The notes under the pieces were generated by a model. It was not told the DNA's origin and ran no database searches. It worked only from the letters and a program-made list of their open reading frames with translations. DNA of 64,000 nt from Pseudomonadales bacterium (GTDB taxonomy: Bacteria; Pseudomonadota; Gammaproteobacteria; Pseudomonadales; Azotimanducaceae), in the NCBI GenBank assembly GCA_012103505.1, contig WLWP01000002.1, positions 62,001-126,000 on the forward strand, read 5' to 3'. Within the stretch, counting starts at the first letter, position 1. Each line of letters starts with the position of its first letter. Of the stretch, positions 50,637 through 59,617 are shown piece after piece. A program made the position numbers and the translations under genes.

Positions 50637-52610
50637 TTGACAACACCATCTCCCTACCAAGGTGACGAACCCTACGTCTTTGTGTGCTATGCGCATGCAG
50701 ATACAGCGGTCGTCTATCCAATTCTCGAGTTCTTGCAAGAACAAGGCGTTAACACTTGGTTCGACGGAGGCATCGAAGCTGGTGTGGAATGGACTGATGC
50801 ACTGGCAGAAGCTATCACGGGATCATCCCGCGTAATTTTCTTCGCTTCACCGAATAGCGCCTCATCAGAACACTGTCGGCGTGAGCTCGTGTACGCACAA
50901 GATGAAGCGCGAGATATTGTTGCCGCACATATCGCAACGACTGATCTACCACCCGGACTCCGTTTGGCCTTGAATAATCGCCAGGCGATATTGAGAGACA
51001 GTCTGGGAGAACACGAATTCTTGGATAGGTTGTTAACAGCTGTTGCAGCACCTCAGCAAGATCGAGCTGATATCCGGGCGCAGACCTCGCAGCCTATATC
51101 AACACAACCTCGATTCCGTTGGTTTTTCTGGGCGGCGCCGCTGTTAGTCGTGGCAAGTTTGGTCACATGGTTTCTGACGGGGCCAACCCAAACTGCGACA
51201 ACATCTGATCTCATTGATAATTCGATTGCGGTTCTGCCTTTTTCTAACCACAGCACTGACCCTGAGCACACATTTGTCGCCAAGGGTGTGCACGGCACCG
51301 TCTTGCACGAACTAACACGTATTCAAGATCTCAACATCATCGCTCGCACGACGATGGATCAATATGTAGATACGACCAAGACCCTTGCCACCGTAGCTCG
51401 GGAACTCCGGGTTAAACATGTGATGGAAGGCACCATCGAGTATTTTGGCGAACAAATGCGACTACAAGTCTCGCTCGTAGATGCCAGCACCGGTGCCACG
51501 GCTTGGGCTGAACACTTTGAGCGTCCGTTGGCTGATATTTTTGCGGTACAAAGGGAAATCGCAGAACAAATCGCCAATCAACTTCAAGTCAAAATGCTAA
51601 GCCCTCCTGTAGATGAGATCACCGGATCTGTCTCAAAAGAGGCGATCATCTTTTTCATGAAAGCCCGCAACATTACCGGCAACATACGACCCGGGATGCC
51701 GCCCCAGTTTTACACCTTTCTCGATGCGGCGCTTGAGGAAGACCCAAACTTTGGCCTCGCTCATGGTTTGAAAGCGATGGGCCTAGCGTTGGGGCTTGGC
51801 TATCAGCCCATTCTTGAAAAAGCGTTGGACGAGCAAGAAGACATCGTCATCAAGCATGCTGACGCCGCGATCAAATTTCCAGATAGCGCCGGTTATGGGT
51901 ACGCAACGAAGGCGATGGTTGCAGAGCAATGGCGACGCTGGGAGGAGGCAGATAGGCTCTGGCAATTGGCGATCCTAGCTGCGCCTAACGAGTTCGATAT
52001 ATTGGATGACTACGCACGTTACATGGCATTCAAAGGAGAGGCGGAATTAGCCGAAGCAGTTCTCAAACGTACACATGACCTCAACCCAGTGGATCGGCAG
52101 CTTGATATGGCATTGGCTACCTGGCAAGGGGATCTAAGGAGCGCGCTGGCGTACGTGCCGGACCATCAGCCGACTGCAAAAATAATGCTTCTTGTGGCGC
52201 TCGGCGAAAAAGAACAAGCGACGGCTCTCTTGCAGCAGATACCTGTGGCCGCGGTGAAAGCGCCCTTAGCATTTGGCGTGGGCTGTTACTACTTCAGTCG
52301 CGTCGATTTGGCAGAACAAGCGCAGCCCTTCTGCGATGGCGTTAAGAATTTGGATCCTTCCGTATGGCCACCACCGGCCTTGCGACATGCAAATTGGCTT
52401 GCCGCGGTTGCAACTGGTGATCTAGACAAGGTCGAGCAAGCAATGCTCGACATCGAAAATAGCGGCGACATGATGGGACCAATCTATATCCACTTTCTTA
52501 TTAATCCGTTTTTTGACCCGGTGCAAAACCATCCAAGAATTGTGACCATTCGCCATCGCATGGGATTCAAAGGCCCTGTACGTGAAGTCAAATCTAGCCA
52601 AGTAAACTAA
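50637..52610 (+). CDS. TIR-domain, transmembrane, TolB-like and TPR protein
   Basis: The 657 residues contain three parts. First is a TIR-type domain at about 12-125 (YVFVCYAHADTAVVYPILEFL, WFDGGIEAG, SSEHCRRELVYAQDEA, the last with the Glu used by NADase TIRs). Second is a membrane helix near 158-178 (WFFWAAPLLVVASLVTWFLTG). Third is a TolB-N/FlgO-like region (DNSIAVLPFSNHSTDPEHTFV, KHVMEGTIEYFGEQMRLQVSLVDA), then TPR-like helices to the end. Similar proteins with a cyclase or helix-turn-helix domain at the front are common; a TIR front end suggests signalling or NAD-related defence. The start is TTG at 50637, with no better codon. Confidence 0.8.
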   Translation: MTTPSPYQGDEPYVFVCYAHADTAVVYPILEFLQEQGVNTWFDGGIEAGVEWTDALAEAITGSSRVIFFASPNSASSEHCRRELVYAQDEARDIVAAHIATTDLPPGLRLALNNRQAILRDSLGEHEFLDRLLTAVAAPQQDRADIRAQTSQPISTQPRFRWFFWAAPLLVVASLVTWFLTGPTQTATTSDLIDNSIAVLPFSNHSTDPEHTFVAKGVHGTVLHELTRIQDLNIIARTTMDQYVDTTKTLATVARELRVKHVMEGTIEYFGEQMRLQVSLVDASTGATAWAEHFERPLADIFAVQREIAEQIANQLQVKMLSPPVDEITGSVSKEAIIFFMKARNITGNIRPGMPPQFYTFLDAALEEDPNFGLAHGLKAMGLALGLGYQPILEKALDEQEDIVIKHADAAIKFPDSAGYGYATKAMVAEQWRRWEEADRLWQLAILAAPNEFDILDDYARYMAFKGEAELAEAVLKRTHDLNPVDRQLDMALATWQGDLRSALAYVPDHQPTAKIMLLVALGEKEQATALLQQIPVAAVKAPLAFGVGCYYFSRVDLAEQAQPFCDGVKNLDPSVWPPPALRHANWLAAVATGDLDKVEQAMLDIENSGDMMGPIYIHFLINPFFDPVQNHPRIVTIRHRMGFKGPVREVKSSQVN

Positions 52611-52639
52611 CCTGCGGCAGGTTCGGTCCTAGCGGCTTT

Positions 52640-53376
52640 CTAGCGACCCTTCATTGAACTCGGCTTGGGTGAGTTACCTACTGGGTCCATTTTCGTGAAT
52701 CGATCGAACCAAGCATCAGCGTCAACATCCAAACGGGCGCGCAAACCCGCTTTAATGCGCATCAACCCGCCTTCCGGATAACCGGCCAAGCGTTCACACA
52801 GCTGCCGTGCGGCGGCTAGCACTTGTGCATCATCAACGACGTGTATAGCCAAGCCTAGTTTCGCCAGATCATCACCTTTCAGCCGGTCCCCAATAACAGC
52901 GACTTGTGCCATAACTTGCTCACTGTGGCGCAAGCTGAGCCAGGCAACGTTGTATGGGGCAGCCATGCCGATTTGAACCTCGCCAACCTGCAAAAACGCT
53001 TCCTGGCCAGACACCAAAAGATCACAGGCAAGTGCCAACGCCGCGCCACCGTTGATCGCATAGCGCTCGAGCGCACCGACAACTGGTTTTCGACAGTTAA
53101 AAAGCGCTTTGTGGGCCCCACGCCAAATATGCTGAAACTCAGGTAGCCAATCCGGAGCGGGATCTGCATTAAACTCGCCAAGGTCTAAGCCAGAACAAAA
53201 AGCACCATCAGCCCCGCGAAGCAGTACCACCCGGACGTCATCACGCTCACTTGCCTCGTTCAGCTTCGCCGCCAACCCTTGCCCCAGCGGTCCGGTGATC
53301 GCATTTTTTCGAGCGGGCGGTTTAGAATAACTTCCGCCACGCCTTCCTTTACTTCAAGTAAGACCTCATCGCTCAT
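52640..53376 (-). pseudogene. enoyl-CoA hydratase gene with frameshift in an A run
   Basis: The gene starts at the ATG 53376 (after GGAGAGAAGC) with MSDEVLLEVKEGVAEVILNRP and then meets a run of six A (T at 53304-53309 on the plus strand). The frame is lost there. One more A would give the family sequence LNRP..EKNAITGPLGQGLAAKLNEA and run to 52640, 245 residues in all. The later part has FCSGLDLGEF and GGAALALACDLLVSG, typical oxyanion-hole regions. So it is one gene with a 1-base deletion, or a homopolymer error in the assembly; slippage on the A run is a remote option. Confidence 0.85.
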
Positions 53377-53387
53377 GCTTCTCTCCT

Positions 53388-55034
53388 TTAGCTTGGTCGG
53401 TTTGGCATCATGATGAATTCCCAAGGGGATACTTCAGAGCCTTTCTCGATTTGAACATCAATAACCGCTGGCCGATCATCAGCGATCGCTTTTTCTAAAA
53501 CGGGTCGCAGCCCTTGTGGTGAATCCACTCGGTACCCTGCCGCACCAAATGACTCCGCAAGCTGCACAAAATCTGGATTGGTAAAGTCGGCGCCAATGAC
53601 TCGACCTTCAAACACTCGTTCCTGATCACGCCGCACATTTGCGTACGTACCATTGTTAAATACCACAACAACGACGCCGATATTATAGTTAACCGCCGTC
53701 GCCAGTTCTTGCACCCCAAACATAAAGCCGCCATCTCCGGTGACGGCAACCACCGCACGATCAGGGCAGGCAACCTTGACCCCAAGCGCGGTTTGAAAAC
53801 CAAAGCCCAGCGTGCCTTGATACCCCTCGGTCACGTAGGTGCGCGGTTCATAGACTGGAAAACCGAAGTAGGACGTGAAGCCTATCTGTGACAGTTCAGG
53901 CACGAAGAATCCATCGCGCGGGAGGACATCTCTAATCGTTTGTAAATAACTCATTTGCGGCTGGATCTTGCTCGTAATGCGAGCGGCTTCAGATTTAGCC
54001 TCACTGACTCGACCCAAATTATCGCCGCCCACAGGCGCTGACAACGCAGCGCTTAAGGCGAGACACGCATCCTTTGCGTCTGCTAACACGGCGACATCAG
54101 GAACAAACCGATCGAATTCGCTTTCATCAACATCAATTCGTATGAGCGTGGGTCCATCGTTCGGACGCTGTTCGTAGGTATTCATATCTCGCCAGCGCAT
54201 ATAGATCATCTCCAGGCGCGAGCCAATGCCGACGACCACATCTGCGTCGTCATAGAGGAGTCGAGCGGCAACCGATGAAACACCCAAAGGATGATCTTCA
54301 CTGACGACACCCCGACCACTCCGAAACGCGGTTACAGGTGCACCTAATTTTTCCGCTAGCTCCAACACGGCAGTGGAGGCATGCTGCGCGCCACCGCCGC
54401 ACATAATTAGTGGACGCTTAGCACCGCTTAACACCTCCGCCGCAGCATCGATTTGCGCTTGGTCGACCTGCGGAGACACGGGTTCGCTGTGGCCACTGCC
54501 AATCTCTATCTGATGCTCTGCGGCCATCGTGTCCCAGCACATCTCGATAGACACCGGTCCCGGACGGCCAGACAGCATTGTGTTGAATGCCTCGTTAACA
54601 ACTTCGCCTGTGCGAGCCGGGTCCTCAATATGATGTGCAGCTTTTATAAAGGAGGCGAGCGTACCTTTTTGGTCCGGAAGCTCGTGCAAATGTCCGCGTC
54701 CAACGCCGAGAAACTGGCGAGGCACTTGGCCGGTCAAACAGAGCACCGGCGCATTGGTCCCCATGGCAGTACAAAGTGCTGCGGTGGTATTAAGTACGCC
54801 GGGCCCAGGCACGACAGCGTATGCACTCGGTCCGCCTGTGGCTTGTGCATAGCCGAGCGCCATATACGCAGCACCCTGCTCATGACGTGTGGTTATGGTG
54901 TTTACACCTAGCCGCTGCATGGCATCGAACATGGGATAGATTTGCGCACCAGGAATACCAAAAATGGTATCGATGCCATTGGCCATTGCAGCACGAATCA
55001 TGCCCTCGCCACCCATCATCAACTCTTTTGTCAT
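53388..55034 (-). CDS. thiamine diphosphate-dependent enzyme, acetolactate synthase-like
   Basis: From the ATG at 55034 it has about 548 residues; an in-frame start at 55082 overlaps the EamA gene. The three domains are seen as GMIRAAMANGIDTIFGIPGAQIYP with TRHEQGAAYMALGYAQATG (substrate side, with the catalytic Glu), a central domain (KRPLIMCGGGAQHA), and the TPP site GDGGFMFGVQELATAVNYNIGVVVVVFNN. It could be an acetolactate synthase-like, sulfopyruvate or oxalyl-CoA-type decarboxylase; no regulatory subunit is near. The enoyl-CoA hydratase pseudogene lies just downstream and EamA just upstream. Confidence 0.87.
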   Translation of the reverse strand: MTKELMMGGEGMIRAAMANGIDTIFGIPGAQIYPMFDAMQRLGVNTITTRHEQGAAYMALGYAQATGGPSAYAVVPGPGVLNTTAALCTAMGTNAPVLCLTGQVPRQFLGVGRGHLHELPDQKGTLASFIKAAHHIEDPARTGEVVNEAFNTMLSGRPGPVSIEMCWDTMAAEHQIEIGSGHSEPVSPQVDQAQIDAAAEVLSGAKRPLIMCGGGAQHASTAVLELAEKLGAPVTAFRSGRGVVSEDHPLGVSSVAARLLYDDADVVVGIGSRLEMIYMRWRDMNTYEQRPNDGPTLIRIDVDESEFDRFVPDVAVLADAKDACLALSAALSAPVGGDNLGRVSEAKSEAARITSKIQPQMSYLQTIRDVLPRDGFFVPELSQIGFTSYFGFPVYEPRTYVTEGYQGTLGFGFQTALGVKVACPDRAVVAVTGDGGFMFGVQELATAVNYNIGVVVVVFNNGTYANVRRDQERVFEGRVIGADFTNPDFVQLAESFGAAGYRVDSPQGLRPVLEKAIADDRPAVIDVQIEKGSEVSPWEFIMMPNRPS

Positions 55035-55056
55035 ATCGCCCAAACCTTCCCAGTAC

Positions 55057-55929
55057 TTAGATGAGTAGCCAGATACCGGCAACTACTAGCGCCATGCCGA
55101 TCATCTCACGACGGGTGATACGCTCGCCAAGCAGCCAAACCGAAGTGGCAATGGTGAAGAGTAACTCAACCTGTCCTACCGCTCGCACAACAGCGGCATT
55201 CTTTAGCGTCATCGCTGTGAACCACCCGGCTGAAGCAATCATGCCTATCAGCCCAACCCAAATCGCAACCCGCCACGCTCGGATAACCTTGGCAATCTGC
55301 GCAGGTTCACGTATCGCTAAAAAACTCCCCATTAAAAGCATTTGTAGTGTCACGGAGACCATGACCGTGAGCCCTGCGCGTTGCAGATAAGAACCGGTCT
55401 CGAGTGCCAAGCTCGCCCCTCTAAAGCCGACCGCAGAAACAGCAAAGCCAGCACCGGCAGCGATGCCAAGCCACATAGCACGGTTCGGCCGCACGAGGTC
55501 TCGAAGCCTTAGGTTGCCCGACAGGAGAATCACACCAACCAAACTGACGGCAATTCCCACTAAGACCCAGGCATCAACTGAATCACCGAGCAAAATGAGC
55601 CCAACCAGTGCAGCTTGCGCCGCTTCGGATTTTGAGTAGGCGGTTCCGACCGCAAAATTTCCAGTGGTGAAGGAAGCGAGCAAACAAGAAGTGGCGACAA
55701 TTTGCGCAATCGCGCCAGTCGTCACGTAAGCAAAAAAGGCCACATTGAAGCCTTCGGGGTTACCTTGCCACAACCACAGCCCGTACAGCCAAGCGAACGG
55801 CACCGCATAAAAGAAACGAACATACGAAGCACCGTTGACCGACAGGTCACCGGTTAATCTTTTTTGCAGCAACGACCGTGCGTTCTGCAAAAATGCAGCC
55901 ACTAGCGTAATAGCAAACCAAAGCTCCAT
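55057..55929 (-). CDS. EamA-type (DMT) permease
   Basis: This is a 290-residue membrane protein with two five-helix EamA repeats. The first starts MELWFAITLVAAFLQNARSLLQKRLTG; a conserved stretch GNFAVGTAYSKSEAAQAALVGLILLGD is near residue 90; and the second repeat ends WLLGERITRREMIGMALVVAGIWLLI. It is the first gene of the leftward group with the TPP enzyme, 22 bases apart, so it may export a product or import a substrate of that enzyme. Substrate unknown. Confidence 0.86.
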   Translation of the reverse strand: MELWFAITLVAAFLQNARSLLQKRLTGDLSVNGASYVRFFYAVPFAWLYGLWLWQGNPEGFNVAFFAYVTTGAIAQIVATSCLLASFTTGNFAVGTAYSKSEAAQAALVGLILLGDSVDAWVLVGIAVSLVGVILLSGNLRLRDLVRPNRAMWLGIAAGAGFAVSAVGFRGASLALETGSYLQRAGLTVMVSVTLQMLLMGSFLAIREPAQIAKVIRAWRVAIWVGLIGMIASAGWFTAMTLKNAAVVRAVGQVELLFTIATSVWLLGERITRREMIGMALVVAGIWLLI

Positions 55930-56243
55930 CCTCGCCTCATTCCTCCCCTATTTCGACTTGCCGCTGGCAGACGGGCATTGTCTATGCACCCTGAACATCA
56001 AACCCGTCACGGCTCGTAGCACCCTGGCTTATCCCAGCCCAGCATTCTAGCGATATGAAGATGGGAATGATTACTATTGACAACTTCGACTATCATCACG
56101 CCTTTGATAGGTTTTATCTATCGAAGCGATTTAAAGATTCAAATAGCCAAGAAAACCAAACGGCCTATACTAGCCCCAGTCACACACGATATGTGGCGGC
56201 TAAGAAACACAAAAGAAATACTAACTATGGAGTTCATGACATC
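55930..56243. other. regulatory region before rubrerythrin
   Basis: These 314 bases separate the leftward EamA gene from the rightward rubrerythrin gene. They hold the OxyR-type site at 56107-56121 and a possible -10 element TATACT at 56166-56171. An ATG at 56055 is open into rubrerythrin but would add 63 unconserved residues. I see nothing else. Confidence 0.6.
56107..56121 (+). promoter_or_regulatory. OxyR-type half-site
   Basis: ATAGGTTTTATCTAT matches the E. coli OxyR consensus unit ATAGNTNNNANCTAT at every fixed position. The next unit, expected 7 bases on at 56129-56143, is only partly kept. Placed about 45 bases before the -10-like TATACT (56166-56171), it would seat OxyR next to the -35 region of the rubrerythrin operon. 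Confidence 0.65.
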
Positions 56244-56660
56244 ATGGATCTGAAGGACAGCAACACATTACAAAACCTGAAAGATGCCTTCGCAGGTGAA
56301 TCTCAGGCTAACCGCCGCTACCTCTACTTCGCAGCAAAGGCAGACGTAGAAGGCGAAAACGACGTTGCCGCTGTATTCCGCTCGACTGCGGAAGGTGAAA
56401 CTGGCCACGCGCACGGACATCTTGAATACATGGAAGCAGTTGGCGATCCAGCTACAGGTCTACCTATCGGTAGCACCAGCAACAACCTTGCTGCAGCCAT
56501 CGCTGGCGAAACTCATGAGTACACCGATATGTACCCGGGCATGGCTAAGACCGCTCGCGACGAAAGCTTTGACGAAATTGCAGATTGGTTTGAAACTTTG
56601 GCCAAGGCCGAACGTTCACACGCCAACCGATTCCAGAAAGCTCTGGACAGTATGGAGTAG
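56244..56660 (+). CDS. rubrerythrin without rubredoxin domain
   Basis: This 138-residue diiron protein reduces hydrogen peroxide. The four-helix ferritin-like bundle holds the iron ligands in GESQANRRYLYFAAKAD near residue 18, the ExxH of AEGETGHAHGHLEY near residue 50, and a second set in GETHEYTDMYPG and AKAERSHANRF. The usual C-terminal rubredoxin CxxC pair is absent, so another protein must supply electrons. The start at 56244 follows GGAG. It is separated from the Fe-S gene by a terminator, yet the order rubrerythrin, CCG protein, DUF3501 protein is a recurring one. Confidence 0.9.
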   Translation: MDLKDSNTLQNLKDAFAGESQANRRYLYFAAKADVEGENDVAAVFRSTAEGETGHAHGHLEYMEAVGDPATGLPIGSTSNNLAAAIAGETHEYTDMYPGMAKTARDESFDEIADWFETLAKAERSHANRFQKALDSME

Positions 56661-56680
56661 CGGGAAACGCCTCCATATGC

Positions 56681-56706
56681 AAAGGGGCCACGGCCCCTTT
56701 TCTTTT
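56681..56706 (+). terminator. intrinsic terminator after rubrerythrin
   Basis: AAAGGGGCC and GGCCCCTTT form a 9-bp stem with the 3-base loop ACG, followed by TCTTTT. It lies 20 bases after the rubrerythrin stop and 44 before the next ATG, so it could let rubrerythrin mRNA exceed that of the downstream genes (partial termination). Confidence 0.85.
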
Positions 56707-56749
56707 GATTCGAAATAAGTGCTCCTAGCGAGCAGATTAGGTAGGGAAA

Positions 56750-58075
56750 ATGAGCGTGCGCGAAGGTAATCTAGAAGCCCCGAAGCGACATCCGATCGAT
56801 TGGCAGAGTGACTCTTATTACGACAAAGATGATCTGTACCAAGAACTCGAACGAGTTTACGACATTTGTCACGGCTGTCGTCGGTGCGTGAGCTTGTGCG
56901 ATTCGTTCCCCACCCTGTTCGACTTGGTTGATGAATCAGATACGTTTGAAGTCGACGGCGTTGACAAGAACGATTATATGGATGTAGTCGACCAGTGCTT
57001 TCTTTGTGATCTTTGTGCCGAAGTTAAATGCCCCTACCTGCCGCCACATGAATGGGCAGTCGATTTCCCGCACCTTATGCTCAGAGCCAAGGCCTATAAA
57101 TTCAAGCAGGGCGACACCAAGTGGCGCGATCGTCTGATCACGTCGACCGACCCCATCTTCGACGCTATATCCTCACCTGTCATAGCCAAACTTGCTAATG
57201 CGGCTGCCAAGTCCCCGAGCTTGCGAAAAATTGGGGCGAGTGTTGCAGGAATCCACGCTGAGGCCCCGCTCCCACACTTCGAGACCAAGCCACTAACAAA
57301 GCGAATCACCGATAGCAGAACCCGGACTACAACCGCCACTGCAACCACAACAGGTAAAGTTGCGATCTATGTGACTTGTTACGGGGACCACAACGAACCC
57401 CAAGTCGTGGAGGACCTAATAGCGGTCCTTGTTCACAATGGAATTGAAGTACGCATTCTCAAAGACGCAAAGTGTTGCGGTATGCCAAAACTCGAGCTTG
57501 GCGATTTGGCCAAAGTTGCCAGTCTCAAAGACGCTAACTTACCGCTTTTTCTAGACGCCATAAACGCAGGTTTCGACATCATCGCCCCAATTCCGTCTTG
57601 TGTTCTCATGTACAAACAGGAATTGCCATTAATGTTCCCAGAGGATGTAGACGTCACCCGTGTGCAGGAAGGCTTCTACGACCCCTTTGAATACTTGATG
57701 CTCAGACACAAAGAGGATCAGATCCAAACTGAGTTCAAAGAGCGAATTGGTAAGGTTGCCTACCACGTCGCTTGTCATCAACGTGTGCAAAGCTTCGGCA
57801 TGAAAACTCGAGACTTCTTGGAGCTCATCCCCGACACTGAGGTCACATCCATCGAGCGTTGTTCCGGTCACGACGGCACTTACGCCGTTAAGGAAGAAAC
57901 CTACGCAAAGGCGATGAAAATCGCGCGCCCTGTGGTGCGACGTGTCGCTGAAGCCGAAGCCGACACCTTCGGTTCAGACTGCCCGATGGCGGGCCGCCTT
58001 ATCGCGCACGGTTTGGAAGGGGAACAAGAACCATGTCACCCAATTTCGATGGTCCGCAAAGCTTATGGAATCTAG
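56750..58075 (+). CDS. CCG-domain Fe-S oxidoreductase, GlpC/HdrB-like
   Basis: This 441-residue protein has two 4Fe-4S sites: CHGCRRCVSLCDSFP near residue 42 and CFLCDLCAEVKCPYLPP near residue 83. Two cysteine-rich CCG domains follow: CYGDHNEPQVVEDL with AKCCGMPKLELGDL near residues 207-250, and CHQRVQSFGMK with ERCSGHDGTYAV near residues 342-385. It resembles GlpC, the heterodisulfide reductase B subunit and other quinone-linked electron carriers. Lying between rubrerythrin and a DUF3501 gene, it is the best candidate to feed electrons to rubrerythrin, which lacks a rubredoxin domain; this is inference. Confidence 0.88.
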   Translation: MSVREGNLEAPKRHPIDWQSDSYYDKDDLYQELERVYDICHGCRRCVSLCDSFPTLFDLVDESDTFEVDGVDKNDYMDVVDQCFLCDLCAEVKCPYLPPHEWAVDFPHLMLRAKAYKFKQGDTKWRDRLITSTDPIFDAISSPVIAKLANAAAKSPSLRKIGASVAGIHAEAPLPHFETKPLTKRITDSRTRTTTATATTTGKVAIYVTCYGDHNEPQVVEDLIAVLVHNGIEVRILKDAKCCGMPKLELGDLAKVASLKDANLPLFLDAINAGFDIIAPIPSCVLMYKQELPLMFPEDVDVTRVQEGFYDPFEYLMLRHKEDQIQTEFKERIGKVAYHVACHQRVQSFGMKTRDFLELIPDTEVTSIERCSGHDGTYAVKEETYAKAMKIARPVVRRVAEAEADTFGSDCPMAGRLIAHGLEGEQEPCHPISMVRKAYGI

Positions 58076-58085
58076 GAGTAATTAG

Positions 58086-58664
58086 ATGTCACTATCGCGC
58101 GAAGACTTGTGGAGTCTGGAACAATATGCCGAGGAACGTGAAAATTTCCGCAGGCAAATCATCGAGCACAAAAAGAATCGCCAGGTATTTTTAGGACCGC
58201 ACGCAACCCTCTATTTTGAAGATGCTTTGACCATGAAATATCAAGTCCAAGAGATGCTCAGGATAGAGAAGATTTTCACAGCAAAAGAAATCGAAGAGGA
58301 ACTCGACGCATACAACCCTCTGATACCTGACGGCAATAACTGGAAAGCGACGTTCATGATCGAATATCCAGACGCCGAAGAGCGTCGCATTGCTCTGGCT
58401 AAAATGACAGGGATCGAGCACAAGGTGTGGGTCTCTGCTGGCGATGCACCCCGGGTATACGGCAAGGCCAACGAAGATCTCGAACGGTCAAACGATGACA
58501 AAACTGCTGCTGTCCACTTTATGCGTTTCGAGTTTGATACTAACACCGTCAGCGCTCTCCAGGGCGGCGTACCTATTCGTATCGGTATAGATCATCCTGA
58601 GTTGCCCTACGACGTTCTCATTGCCGAATCAGTACGCCAGAGTTTGATTCAAGATCTCAACTGA
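58086..58664 (+). CDS. DUF3501 protein
   Basis: This 192-residue soluble protein opens LSREDLWSLEQYAEERENFRRQIIEHKKNR and has VFLGPHATLYFEDALTMKYQVQEMLRIE and VHFMRFEF. It matches the DUF3501 family, which has no known reaction. It follows the Fe-S gene by 10 bases, preceded by TAGGAG, and the rubrerythrin/CCG/DUF3501 trio recurs in other bacteria, so a joint role in peroxide defence is likely. It converges on oxyR, 5 bases away. Confidence 0.85.
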   Translation: MSLSREDLWSLEQYAEERENFRRQIIEHKKNRQVFLGPHATLYFEDALTMKYQVQEMLRIEKIFTAKEIEEELDAYNPLIPDGNNWKATFMIEYPDAEERRIALAKMTGIEHKVWVSAGDAPRVYGKANEDLERSNDDKTAAVHFMRFEFDTNTVSALQGGVPIRIGIDHPELPYDVLIAESVRQSLIQDLN

Positions 58665-58669
58665 TAGTC

Positions 58670-59566
58670 TCAAACCTTAGTGAGTGCTTGGGCTAGAGTC
58701 TTCGCCAATGCTTCAAGCAATGCTGTACGAGTCGAACTATTCCGCCAGCAAAGACCGACGTTTCGATGCGGTATATCGCCACGAAACTGTAGATAATGTA
58801 CGTTCGCTTGTTTTTGACCTACAGCATCCGGAACAGCCAATTTCGGTACCAAGGTTGTCCCCACCCCAGCTGAAACCATCTGCCGCAGTGTCTCGATGCT
58901 GGTGGCGCGAAAATTCGCATTTTCGGTAGCTCTATGGCTCTGGCAGACGTCGAGGGCCTGTTCACGTAAACAATGGCCGTCTTCCAATAACAAGATCTCT
59001 TCGCCTTCCAATTCTGAGACCGATATATATTTTCGCCCAGCCTTCTCATGATCACTGGGAATCGCGAAAAAGAACGGCTCCACAAACAGTTGATATTCCT
59101 GCAAATTCTCTTCGTTGAATGGCAGAGCCAACAGAACTGCGTCTAGATCTCCTTGTTTTAGCATGCTTGTTAAAGCCCCCGTTTGCGCCTCGGTCAGCTG
59201 CAATTTTAAGTTCGGAAGGGCTGTCGATATCGGGTTCAAAATCCTGGGCAACAGATACGGCGCTAGAGTCTGAATCACACCCAGCTTAAAATCTCCACCT
59301 AACGGATCCGCATGCTGCTCAGCCATCGCCGTGAGCGTATTTACCTCGAGGAGCACTCGCTGCGCCTGTGCGACTATTTGCTCACCGGCATCGGTCAACA
59401 TCACCTGCCGATTAGTGCGCTCAATGAGTTTAACCCCAAGTGTTGCTTCTAGCTTCTTCAGCTGAGTGGAAAGAGTCGGCTGACTTACAAAACACATTTC
59501 TGCCGCCCGCCCGAAATGTCGCTGTTCAGCAACAGCAACTAAGTAACGCAAATCTCGCAAGTTCAT
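58670..59566 (-). CDS. oxyR: hydrogen peroxide-inducible regulator OxyR
   Basis: This LysR-type peroxide sensor has about 298 residues from the ATG at 59566 (an in-frame ATG at 59599 adds 11). The winged helix is MNLRDLRYLVAVAEQRHFGRAAE with SQPTLSTQLKKLE. In the sensing domain, LLLEDGHCLREQALDVC places cysteines at residues 199 and 208, the same numbers as the E. coli redox pair, so it should form the activating disulfide. The gene lies convergent to the rubrerythrin group and divergent from an M28-like gene. A matching binding site is present before rubrerythrin. Confidence 0.93.
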   Translation of the reverse strand: MNLRDLRYLVAVAEQRHFGRAAEMCFVSQPTLSTQLKKLEATLGVKLIERTNRQVMLTDAGEQIVAQAQRVLLEVNTLTAMAEQHADPLGGDFKLGVIQTLAPYLLPRILNPISTALPNLKLQLTEAQTGALTSMLKQGDLDAVLLALPFNEENLQEYQLFVEPFFFAIPSDHEKAGRKYISVSELEGEEILLLEDGHCLREQALDVCQSHRATENANFRATSIETLRQMVSAGVGTTLVPKLAVPDAVGQKQANVHYLQFRGDIPHRNVGLCWRNSSTRTALLEALAKTLAQALTKV

Positions 59567-59617
59567 CCAGTCGCGCTCCCGTGGTAATTTTGTCGGCAAT
59601 GTACAAGAGTGGACAGC

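Noticed and set aside
53304..53309. Programmed -1 frameshift on the A run of the enoyl-CoA hydratase gene
   Set aside because: Slippage is possible in principle, but no stimulatory structure was seen and this family is not known to use it; an indel is simpler.
56077..56082. TTGACA upstream of rubrerythrin as a -35 box
   Set aside because: No acceptable -10 element lies 16-18 bases downstream, and it would place the OxyR-type site inside the transcript.
56055..56243. N-terminal extension of rubrerythrin from the ATG at 56055
   Set aside because: The 63 added residues look like non-coding DNA and would include the OxyR-type site; the ATG at 56244 fits the family start.
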